NCBI RefSeq assembly: GCF_002865645.1
Contig: NW_020194684.1
Coordinates: forward strand, 6,053,952 to 6,117,951
Direction of reading: 5' to 3'
Length of the DNA stretch: 64,000 nucleotides
Source of the DNA: Hyaloscypha bicolor E
Taxonomy: Eukaryota; Ascomycota; Leotiomycetes; Helotiales; Hyaloscyphaceae
The translations under genes were made by a program, and so were the position numbers. This document shows, piece by piece, positions 55,327 through 64,000 of the stretch (position 1 is the first letter of the stretch; each line of letters starts with the position of its first letter). The notes under the pieces were generated by a model. That model worked only from the letters and a program-made list of their open reading frames with translations, was not told the origin of the DNA and did not search any database.

Positions 55327-56380
55327 CGTGAGGAAGGTGATGTGTGTAGCCTCTCACATACGTATTTAGTGTGTCCGTGGTAACTGAGAATGGTTGTTGA
55401 ATGAATACAGTATCAAGGATCCAGTTGTTGAAGAGTAGTATGGGGCATGGAAGGAGGTATAGAGCTTGAGAGAGCTAAAGTTCAGACGAAAGAAAGAAGC
55501 GTTCGAAGGCGGGGACAAAGGTGAATCCGGAAGGGACCCGAAACAAAGGTCAGATCTTGGAGTCCCTGCATCCCGAGGCCTACCTGCTTGCCTGCTGAGA
55601 TCCAATTCGCTGAAGAGAGAGGCTGTGTGCATATTGAAGCTCACGGGACGCCGACGATGGTCATCTTTGAGGCTGTTTCTTGCTTCGGGGTGTGGGGAAG
55701 AGCGGTTGGTTGGTGAGGTCCGTCCGATGACGTTTCGGACAGGGATATGGCCGGGGTCAAATTAGTCAGCATTTTTGGCCTGCAAGTCGTCTCGACTTTC
55801 CTTAAACTTTTATTCTGAGATATCGGTAGTCTTCTCTTGATGTCGCTTAAAATAATTCGAGATACGATTGAAATATCTCAAGTTTTGAATACCGTTGTTG
55901 AGTCTGCACGCTTACAATGAGAAAGAATTCGAGAAGAAGCTGCCGAAACACCATATTTCCTGCGAAATATACACGCACACGAAAAAACACACACACACAA
56001 AGCACACGGCACGCATACGGTTACAGGTGATGCGAATCCATTGTCTACAGGAACCACGGGTATAATATGCAATCGTCTTTACTGATCGTACAAAAGAGGA
56101 GGGTCATTCAATTCATGTCATCAAACTCCCTGTTACCCTCACGGAGCGTGTACTCCCTCTAATCTCAATTCAATCCATCATGTATCGCCCATCCATTCAA
56201 CTCCCATGTTCGCCATGTCATGCAAAGAAATCCATCGCTGTATGCTTATGCCCGAGAAAGTACAAGAAAACTATGGGACATGCAAGGAAAGTCAAGTACT
56301 GCAGCTTCGGAAAGGACAGGCGGTGTTCATCCAGAAACCCGATTGAGAATATTCTGAATAATGCATGTACCGCCAGAACT
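55327..56380. other. Intergenic interval
   Basis: Holds the promoter of the CAP gene and the 3' region of the trehalose gene. A (CA)n run lies at about 55984-56000. No gene seen. Confidence 0.4.
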
Positions 56381-59300
56381 TTAAGAAAGCATTGCAAGCT
56401 TCTGAAGAACGGTCAAGACCCCTAGTCCAGTGAGCGATTGTTCCAAGTTTGTCAGGTAGAAGAATACTTACCAGTAACTCCCTGAGTGAGCGTGCAGCCC
56501 GCCTCGGTGTTCCGGCTTCCAAGACTCACAGTCGTCACATACTTGACAGTCTTATCAACACCAAGCTCATTTGCCCAGCGGAAGATAACTTCGTCGTCGC
56601 GGCCGTCGCCAGCAACCATGAGGAAGTCAACAGGCGACACATGATCGACATTCGGAGCCATGCCTCTCTCAAGACCCTCGAAAATTTGCATAGCTGCTGT
56701 GCCTTTGGACCAATCAATTGGCTCGACTATCACAGCACCTGACAGTCCGTTAGCAAATCGCGCGAGGAAAGAAACCAGGGAACAAACCTTCGATGGGAAT
56801 AGCCCTGACTCTCTGCTCTTCACAAGCATCATTGATGTGACTGGCGCAATCACCGGCCTGGCGAGCTGCACTTTCTTGATCTTCACAGTTCTTGTAGTGG
56901 AAGATAAGGCTGCAGTGGCGTGGCTCGATCCAGGACCCGGGGGTACGCTCATGGTAGTACTCCATAATACCCTCGACAGATTCCTTCCAGTCACGCATCT
57001 TCTCGGGGTCGGCCATCTCAGCCCATTTAGAAGAGCCAAATTCTTTCAGGAAGCAGCCGTTCTCAGCAATCAGCCCGAGATTGGGGACACGCTTAAAAAG
57101 ACGATCAAGCTCTTCTGGTTGGCGGCCAGACATAACGTAGATAGTGTTGCGATCATCGAGGAGGAGATCATTCAGGACATCAAGAGTGCGCTACAAATGT
57201 AAGCATCAAATCATCCGGGTACTTTTGCTCTCGACTTACCTGAGGGCTGGTGAGGATTATATCATTTGGTGAACCCCAAGAAGCAAGAGTTCCTTCATAA
57301 TCTAATATGAAGAGTCTTCTCTCAGACCTCTGATACTGGTGACCGAGCTGGTTGATGGACAGACGAGGCACAGAAGTGGTATCGCGTCGATGCTGCTCAG
57401 CATAGACTTTTTCAAGTCTTGTGAGAAAAGCGGTGAACCAATGCTCGGCGGTATGGTGCATAACGGCCTTGTAAAGGGCATCCCAGCGTTTCTTCTTCTC
57501 TTCATCGTCCATCTCCAGAGCTTTCTTGATCGCATCGGCGCACTGGCGATAGTCCCAAGGGTTGACAGAAAGCTCATTTCCGCCAAAGACTGATGCAGAC
57601 CCCGTGAACTCGCTCAGAATCAGTGAACCGTTCCTATTGTGACCCTTGAACTTGCCGTCCTGACAGAACAGATATTCGTGAGAGGTCAGGTTCATACCCT
57701 CACGCTGGCTAGTAATCATCAATGCATCGGCTACAGTGAGCAATGCCAGGTACTGGGGATAGCTGATGTCTTGCTTGAGGTAGACCACGGGTTGATATGC
57801 GAGATTTGCCCAGGATGAGTTGACTCTGGTGACGATGTCCGAAACTGTAGCATCGAGTTCGGCCTGTTCGGTCGTGGAAGTTGCTACTTGGATCATAACA
57901 ACTCGGTCTCGCCACTCAGGGTACTTGTTCAAGAACAACTCGTAAGCCAGGAGCTTTTGTCGAACGCCTCGAACGTGATCGAGCTTGTCTCGAGCAACAA
58001 TCAACTTCTTACCCTTGTATCGGTCTTGCATAGTTAGCATCCACTCTGCCACGCTTGGGTCGTCGCGGTTCATGTCCAAGGCAACAGGGTCGATACCGAT
58101 TGCAAGATCGATCACGTCGACGAAACGGTCCTCCAGTTGGACTCCATCATTCGTAGCCTCAACACACAATAGCCTGCTGCAGGTCTGAAGAAAATGGCGT
58201 GCATACTCATGAATCTGGAAACCAATGAGATTGGCTCCGAGCATACCTTCCAGAAGCTCCTTTCGAACCGCCAAGCAACGGAAGACCTCGGATGAGGGGA
58301 AGGCCACGTGAAGGAAGAATCCAATCTTCGCATCCGGGAGCTTCTTCCGCACCATGGACGGAACCAGAAGTAGATGGTAGTCGTGGACCCAGATGACATC
58401 TCCACGCTTCCAGTTCTTGACGATCTTATCCGCAAAAGCCTGGTTGACCTTCACGTAATAGACCCAAGAATGATCCTCGTAGGCCTTGCTCTTGGGATTA
58501 TCGGGAATTTGATAATGAAAAACTGGCCAAAGGATTTGTTTGCAGTAATGAGTGTAATGCCCATTGAAATCGGCGTCTTTGCAAAACACCGTCAAACAAT
58601 CGTGTTCGGTTGCCAATCGGTCCTCGATATCTTGCTTCTGTTGTGTCTCCTCGAGTGCGTCCGTAGGCATGCCTAATGTCCCCACCCAGATCTTATCATT
58701 CAACTTGTCGTTTCTCACCGCCGCCTGAACGGCATTGCGGAGCCCGCCATTGCCTTGGTCTGCTGGGACAACAGTCCAGTCAGCATGAGCAAAAACACGA
58801 TCGTGGCTGTCGCTTCTCAGAGGGAGTGGCTGACGAATACCTGCCCTACCAAGAGTTTCTGCCTTCTCCACAGTCTTATTGTGCTTCAATATGTCTGCGG
58901 GCGGAGGAGAGCCGGCTCTTGATCGAGGTTGGGTGAATATTCGTCCGGAACCCCATGCTGGAGAGTGCGGGTCGCTGGGAGCAATTGTAGAGCGAGGGCC
59001 TTCTTGCTTGGGGAAATGGCCACGGAGGTCGCTCTGGGCGAAGAATTCGTCCTGGTCTACGTCGGCGATGGGGGTCTGAGGAGGTGTGAGGTCGCGTTGT
59101 TGAGGCGTGAAGAGGCTGGGCTTGCCGGATATGTCGATCTTGGTGGCCGAGCGTCTCGGCGCGTGAGGTCTGGGCCGGCTACGAGAAGAAGTAGAGGTAG
59201 GGAGAGTAAAGTTGATGGTATTCGGGAGGAATCTGTGGGTTGTCCTCCGTTAGTAACCGTCTTACACACTTTTGGTAATGGAGGGGTTGGCTGGTGCAAC

Positions 59301-59488
59301 TTTGGGCACAGCCAAGAGCTGGAGCTATCACGAGCTCTGGGCAGCGCAAGGGCTCAACAAGCGTGGCAACATTCCACAGAGGGGTTTGGAGCATGTGCAA
59401 AGGAGGAGGGAATGATTCTCGAGGCCCAATGGGTTCCGCGGAAGCTCAAGGAAGGCTCTACTTACAGGGAAACAACAAAGACGGTCAT
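56381..59488 (-). CDS. Trehalose-6-phosphate synthase/phosphatase complex regulatory subunit (Tps3/Tsl1-like)
   Basis: Five exons: 59488-59466, 59232-57240, 57190-56788, 56738-56472, 56421-56381, giving 908 residues; all phases agree. Exon 1 encodes only MTVFVVSL; a 233-nt intron with TACTAAC follows, and exon 2 resumes FLPNTINFTLP, matching the family's N-terminus. Residues ~30-150: Pro/Ser-rich linker. Then a GT20 glucosyltransferase domain (DVIWVHDYHLLLVPSMVRKK, IGFFLHVAFPSSEVFR, QREGMNLTSHEY) and a C-terminal trehalose-phosphatase domain. In the latter the catalytic DxDGT is DYEGT (FILDYEGTLASWG) and the third motif is GDGRDDEVIF instead of GDDRTDE. Losing the second Asp predicts an inactive phosphatase, the mark of Tps3/Tsl1 regulatory subunits. 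Known role: stabilising and regulating the cytosolic trehalose synthase complex in stress tolerance. A Tps2-type enzyme is the alternative, but the motif argues against it. Confidence 0.9.
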
Positions 59489-61516
59489 TTTAACAGCTTG
59501 GAGGGACGCTCAAGGCCGGCTCGTGGTATGAAGGAGGGAAGAGGGAATGGGGTGTTAAAAGATCGAAATTGCGCAGGCATGAGCTTGGTAGGATAAAGAA
59601 GAGGTGCTGGTGAAGGGAAGGAGGAGAGTCGCAGGTGGTGCAATTTAGGGTGGTCTGATGTGGCTCCGACTGGAGAGTGTCTTGCTGACGGCAAGGTGCC
59701 GACCCCGCACAGTATCTTGAAGCTGGGCAACGAGCTGACAACAATTCGGAATTTCTCCAGCAGTTTGAATCCGGGGGTCACTGGCTCTGCGGATGTGCCG
59801 AGCTGGGGACTTGCTGTTGCTGTGAAGCTGCGAAGCTGTTACAGCGAGGGATGCCGCGTTACAAGTAGGAGAGCGCACGATGGTGAAGCGTTGCACAGCG
59901 ATGGGGGGTCATCCGCGGTGCTCGCGATTGCGTACTCGGATTTCCAGGATTGGAAAGGGGTGAGGTAACGATAATTCTGTGTCGCATCTTCTAGATGTTG
60001 CCCATAAAGTCCCATACGTCAGGCACATGCAGAATCTGTCGACCGGGATCTGCTGCAGGTTTCCGGGATTGGCGACCGCGCTGCGGCAGAATTCAGGCCG
60101 GGAGAAAAAAAAAGATTTCCAGGAGTCTTGAGTCTCGAGTCTTGATAGGAGTCTTGATAGGAGTCTTGATAGGAGTCTTGACAGGAGTCTTGACAGGAGT
60201 CTTGACAGGAGTCTTGATAGGAGATGGGGAGTCCTGGCTCACACCTTAGCAAGCACAGCCCTGCAGCTGTCAGAACTGAGCGTCGAGCTGAGCGTCGCAT
60301 CGTCGCATGAATGCGCCGGGCATCGACGTGGAGCACTGTCGGGAGAACACGGCGAGGCCTGAGCAGTATTTCGAGGTCGAAATGGGGCAGAAGTGCATAT
60401 ATCCCTCACTCCTATCTATTTGACCGAGAGATTTCAAGCTTCCTTCAAGGGGAGTCAGCGAGGGGGAGTCAGCGAGGTTCACGATACTTCCTCGGCCGGA
60501 TGGGCAATGCCGCGTCCAGGCCCCTCCTTCAAAGCTGCTTGTAGATTGTCGACAGGCACTGCGGCGCACCAGCCACACCTTCACCGCTTTCGCAAAAGCA
60601 GTTTAAACCTCCGCGACACGTTTTGAAAACAGGGAACGGATCTTGACGGTGCAGACGGTGCAGACACTGCAGAGCCCGGCAATCCGTCGTCCAAGCCGGA
60701 CCACTCACCCAGAGCCAGCGGCCCCGTGTTGGCATTGATTGGTGCAGGAACCCCAACTCGACGTCCAAGGCTCGCTCAAGGCTCTCTCAAGGCTCCAATC
60801 CTCCCACGCGCTCCAGCCAGCCCAGAGCCCTCCCCGATGCCACCGCCTAACACGGCGTGAACGGCGTGAACCGCTCGAGAACGAGGCTGCAAACCACCCA
60901 AAGCGGATGATGCATGCTTGAGCCGAGTCTTTCCGGCCACTTGATTGCCTGCGAGTCTGCGACGGGTAGACGGGTTAGACGGGCATCTTGCAGCGTGCAT
61001 CTCGCCGGATCACCTGCGATGGCACCTTTCTTTGGGCATTCGTTGAGAGGGCGCCGCTAGCACGTTGAAAATCGACCCGAACTCCCAGACTCGCTCACGA
61101 AGGGATCTCGTTCCGTGTCGTTGGGCACCCACTCCATCACATCTCGCATTTATTTCTGGCTCGGGCACTCCCCTTCCCGCAAGGCTGGGTGTTTAGCTGA
61201 CGCCAAGCAAGCCCTGCCTGCCTGCCTGCCTACCTGCCTGCCTGCTGTCGTGGCTCTCGCGTCTCGGCTCTGCTCTCTCGAACCCTTTTTACCCCTCCTG
61301 CTTGCTACGACGTGTGCTGATTAGCGAGGCCAAGTAAAGGGGGGACAACGGCAAACACGGTGACGCTGTGCAACCCGATCTGGAAATCACGCGAACACCA
61401 TTGCAGGATCGTGTCATGAAGAGGTTCGCTGGGGCCCATGAGAAAGAATCTGACGTGATCCCGTAAGGCCAAGAAAACTGCCGAGCTCTCAATCGCATTG
61501 TGGGGAAGGCTGGCAG
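59489..61516. other. 2-kb gene-free interval with simple repeats
   Basis: No gene supported. Besides the 12-bp array at 60.14 kb it has a duplicated GGGGAGTCAGCGAG (60449-60476), a run of GGTGCAGAC words (60644-60668), CAAGGCT(C)-words (60768-60796), GGCGTGAAC twice (60856-60873), and a CCTG tandem run (about 61217-61244). Confidence 0.45.
60137..60223. repeat. 12-bp tandem repeat, seven units
   Basis: Seven consecutive copies of GAGTCTTGA(T/C)AG, in the order three with T, three with C, one with T, flanked by degenerate half-units (60123-60136). Period 12 keeps frames open on both strands, producing spurious frames. Confidence 0.9.
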
Positions 61517-61521
61517 TTATA

Positions 61522-61973
61522 TTATCGTCGGCCGAAAATCTGATATACTGTACCCTGCTGTGTTATCAGTAAATCTGGTATACCCTCTCCTCCCGCCGCA
61601 GTAAGCTGGCCAATTAATCAATGGGAATTATGAAGCTGTTGATCTCGCTATCAGTACCGTCGCCCCCTATAAGCGCCGTGAATGCCCTCAATAATACCAC
61701 TTTTCAGCGAGCATCTCGCGATTTTAGTTAAATCTCAATCTATACCATAGACTTATATACTTCCATATGTTACTCACATTTTTTATTTTCACGCTTTAAT
61801 ATATTTTCAATGAGGTTGTATTTAAAGTTCTATAGATTTCTTCTTCTTGTTTTTTGGGAATAGCTGCGCAATATCACATTAGTTAATTGGCCAGCTTAAT
61901 GCGGCAGGTAAAGAGGGTATATCTGATTTACTTTTAACATAGCAGGGTATACCAGATTTTGCGGCCGACAGAG
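61522..61973. mobile_element. MITE-like element with ~100-bp inverted repeats
   Basis: Left arm 61522-61623 and right arm 61872-61973 are inverted copies. Shared, read outward in: GTCGGCCG, AAATCTG(A/G)TATA, CCCTGCT(G/A)TGTTA, TATACCCTCT, GCCGCA(G/T)TAAGCTGGCCAA. Both ends are flanked by TTATA (61517-61521 and 61974-61978), a probable target duplication. The ~250-bp centre is AT-rich and noncoding. Confidence 0.8.
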
Positions 61974-61978
61974 TTATA

Positions 61979-62675
61979 GAACTCGGAGCTATGGAGCTCC
62001 TCCAGCTCTGCCCAGTAGGTCTCAAAAATCCGGGCACGCCCAAACACTTGGAGGGCCTGGGTCGAAATCCGATGGGCAACACCTCGCAAGTTGATTTATC
62101 CTTGCTATATTTAGCCTGTCTCTCCATATGGGCGCCGACAGCCATCAAGCAGCCCAGCCCACCTTCATGCGCTTTTCTTCGAAAGCTCTAGAGGCGCGAC
62201 TCGCCGGCTGGTCAATAAGCCAAGCCAACCCGGCTTATCAGCCAGCCCATATATAAGCTAGTTTATTAAGCCATTCGGTCGGGCCTTAAATTATTATATA
62301 AGTCAATCAACTAAAAATATACTAGTAAGCGACTGATCAGCTAAGTCTTACTAATTTTGTGATTTTGGGGTCCTTTAAATATCTGTTTGGGGGGGGGCGG
62401 CGGGGGGAGAGGAGGGGAGGGGGGTTGGGGTAATTAGGTAATTATAGCCTTAATTACTAAGCCTTAAAGCCCTGGAAATCTCATTAGCTCGCATACTAAA
62501 CGCCTTGATCAATATCAAAATGGCACCCCGCATCTACCCCCACCAGTCGAGCGTCTCGTAATCTCTCAATTGGACCTTCTAAATCGCCATTAAATCTTCT
62601 GAATGCCTTTATATGATAGGCAGTGTGCCTACGGAGCAAAAGAAGGACGTATGAGATCGGTGTAATCGACTGGTT
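61979..62675. other. Gene-free interval with G-rich tract
   Basis: No gene supported. A tract of about 45 bases that is almost entirely G (62387-62431) contains many runs of three or more G and could form a quadruplex. The region 62205-62350 is rich in TAAGCC/GGCTTA words. Confidence 0.4.
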
Positions 62676-62885
62676 ATGGAGTACTGGAAAGCACGAGAGT
62701 CTAAATGGCCTCATCTTGCTAGAATAGCCTACGATTTTCTTGGTATTCTAACTATGTGCTCTGAGCGCGAGCGAGTATTTTCGTCTTGTGCAAATCTAAC
62801 TACTCCTGAGAGTTCTGGACTATTAGGTAAGAGCTTATGGCATTACGAATGCTTAAAAAACTGGCAGAGGAGGGGGCAAGTATAA
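62676..62885 (+). pseudogene. hAT-family transposase C-terminal dimerisation fragment
   Basis: A 69-residue frame reads EYWKARESKWPHLARIAYDF, ILTMCSERERVFSSC and LLGKSLWHYECLKNWQRRG. This is the order of the hAT dimerisation domain: Trp, then (Y/W)P-x-LA-x-x-A-x-D-x-L, then SxxxERxFSxxG/C, then a final LKxW helix. The catalytic core is absent. Flanking DNA carries imperfect inverted words (GGTCAATAAGCCA near 62212; TGACTTATTGACC near 63054), possibly the element ends. Confidence 0.65.
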
Positions 62886-63227
62886 TGGAAACGTTTGGGG
62901 ATGCTATTATTTTGAAGCTAGTTTAATTTAATTTTATGAGATTTATATCTTCAACTGATCAGTAGCTGATTAGTAGAATCAGCTAAGTCAGTCAGCTGAT
63001 CCACCTCCTATGAGCCAATCAGCTGTCAAAATACCTTAGCTGATGGCTGGCTGACTGACTTATTGACCTGCGTGATTGCTGAAGCTGCAGGAGAAATTGC
63101 AATAGCCCATGTCACATGACCCACCCGATTTCGTCTCCCATTGTACAGCTCTGTCCTCAGTCAACTAATGACAGAAGTCAAGAAAGGGATGGGAAATGCC
63201 TGGTAAGAAAAGCAGCAAGAGCAGTCC
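62886..63227. other. Spacer with CAGCTGA repeats
   Basis: Repeated TCAGCTGA/TAGCTGATTAG words at 62957-63050, probably the end of the hAT-like relic. Then the 3' flank of the Pch2 gene. Confidence 0.4.
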
Positions 63228-64000
63228 TCAAAGTGGCACCTCTTTAACCTCCTTGACTTCGCCAACCTCCTTAACTTGGCCCGTCACCTCCTTTGCCCTC
63301 CGTCGCAATTCAGCAAGCACTTCCTCCAGTTTATCAATTGTACTGTCTTCCTCAAGAACAATCTTCAAGTTCCTCTTTCGACCTCGAAGCTCAATACCCT
63401 CGGATTCCTCTGCATCGTTCTCGGGATTTGCGTTTTTGTCTTCATATCTCTTGCTTTGGCTCTGCTCGGATAAGACGAATCGTTCAAAGAAGTCCAAGGC
63501 CAGATCCAGATCACATTCTTCCTCCCTGAGATACCTCAAAATTGCTTGTTCTGGCAGTTGAGTGAGTGATCTGGCACTGATCTCTGTGCCTGATTGCGCA
63601 TGAGTATTTCCAGAACGAATGAGCTTTACCAATGTCAATAACTTGCTTCCAGCATTCGCTTTGCCGGCATCTGAATCCAAGTCGGCATCGATGTAAGATG
63701 GAAGCACTTCCAGAGAGCGTATGACCCCTCGAGCGATAAGCTTTTGCGTCCGACTCCTTAAAATCTCATATTGGGATGCGAATGAAGGTGGGTCAACGGA
63801 CCGCTTAAGACCGCATCTGTCCACGAAAGCCGAATCCAAGGACTCGAGCATATTGGAAGTGCAGAGGAAGATAAGGTTTGGGTAGCTTCTCGTCCGATCC
63901 AAGCCCGTCAGCAGAGCGTTGGTGGCCCTCAATGAGTCTTGTGATTCCGATCGCATCATGACAGCCTGTCGAGAGCTTGCGATACTTTCGACCTCGTCGA
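63228..64000 (-). CDS. PCH2: Pch2/TRIP13-type AAA+ ATPase, C-terminal part (5' partial)
   Basis: The minus-strand frame is open to the window edge and ends at 63228. It begins in the Walker B region (DEVESIASSRQAVM), followed by SQDSLRATNALLTGLDRTRSYPN, the sensor-1 strand LIFLCTSNMLESLDSAFVDR CG (arginine-finger region), a PPS...YEILRSR helix, and the sensor-2 region (ISARSLTQLPEQAILRYL). The match to Pch2/TRIP13 in order and wording is strong. Known role: an AAA+ remodeller of HORMA proteins (Hop1, Mad2) in meiotic prophase and the spindle checkpoint. The end after ~residue 170 of this fragment is an acidic, Lys-rich extension finishing in repeated VKEV words (KEVGEVKEVKEV), absent from the animal protein as I remember it. 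N-terminal half lies outside the window. Confidence 0.9.
   Translation of the reverse strand, partial: DEVESIASSRQAVMMRSESQDSLRATNALLTGLDRTRSYPNLIFLCTSNMLESLDSAFVDRCGLKRSVDPPSFASQYEILRSRTQKLIARGVIRSLEVLPSYIDADLDSDAGKANAGSKLLTLVKLIRSGNTHAQSGTEISARSLTQLPEQAILRYLREEECDLDLALDFFERFVLSEQSQSKRYEDKNANPENDAEESEGIELRGRKRNLKIVLEEDSTIDKLEEVLAELRRRAKEVTGQVKEVGEVKEVKEVPL

Noticed and set aside
60019..60336. Minus-strand frame with repeated Gln-Asp-Ser units
   Set aside because: Created by the 12-bp tandem repeat; the plus strand is equally open (Gly-Val-Leu repeats). No protein evidence.
62035..62090. Possible tRNA B-box (GGGTCGAAATCC)
   Set aside because: No matching A-box or cloverleaf arms could be folded around it by eye.
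1..64000. CRISPR arrays, bacterial operons, rRNA genes
   Set aside because: None seen. Tandem repeats present are direct short-period arrays without spacers, and gene structure is eukaryotic.

Overview
This 64 kb window is nuclear DNA of a filamentous ascomycete (Pezizomycotina; Leotiomycetes-like is a guess only). Evidence: genes with many short GT-AG introns (mostly 43-110 nt) carrying CTAAC/CTGAC branch sites; fungus-restricted families (HET domain, SesB-type NACHT-ankyrin NLR, CorA-like, DUF6594-type, YAT amino acid permease, a Tps3/Tsl1-like trehalose subunit); and transposon relics with RIP-compatible C-to-T nonsense codons. Most genes needed intron placement by hand. I kept a splice model only when phase, branch site and family motifs agreed.

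Layout. 0-8 kb: end of a hybrid histidine kinase, a diverged tandem duplication, a secreted class-3 lipase, a 0.56-kb inverted-repeat element, a HET-domain gene and a homocysteine S-methyltransferase. 8.7-15 kb: a protein kinase with two stop codons near its start, a long gene-poor stretch, a conserved low-complexity protein, and a relic. 15.4-26 kb: amino acid permease, retropepsin-like protein, DUF6594-type membrane protein, CorA-like protein, a 0.87-kb inverted-repeat element wedged between two genes, an uncharacterised protein, and a 5'-truncated gene. 26-35 kb, between two copies of a ~110-bp direct repeat: a 1166-residue NLR and a Tc1/mariner transposase with three TAA stops; just outside lies a divergent kinase. 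35.7-43.2 kb: a broken TauD/TfdA-type dioxygenase and a full-length ABCB-type transporter with one frameshift. 44-56 kb: a protein with two retropepsin-like domains, head-to-head with a second DUF6594-type gene; a small membrane protein, an FAD monooxygenase, a wrecked BTB gene and a CAP/PR-1 secreted protein. 56-64 kb: the trehalose regulatory subunit, a gene-free repeat-rich stretch with two more transposon relics, and the C-terminal part of Pch2/TRIP13 running off the window.

How the genes fit together: intact housekeeping or metabolic genes (permease, methyltransferase, trehalose subunit, Pch2) are interleaved with accessory self/non-self recognition genes (HET, NLR, divergent kinases), transposon relics and a striking number of broken genes. 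Genes called broken: the kinase at 8.7-10.3 kb, the dioxygenase, the BTB gene, the transposase, the transporter (single-base) and the truncated gene at 25.5 kb. The most unusual association is that both DUF6594-type genes, which share intron positions and phases, have a retropepsin-like gene as immediate neighbour.
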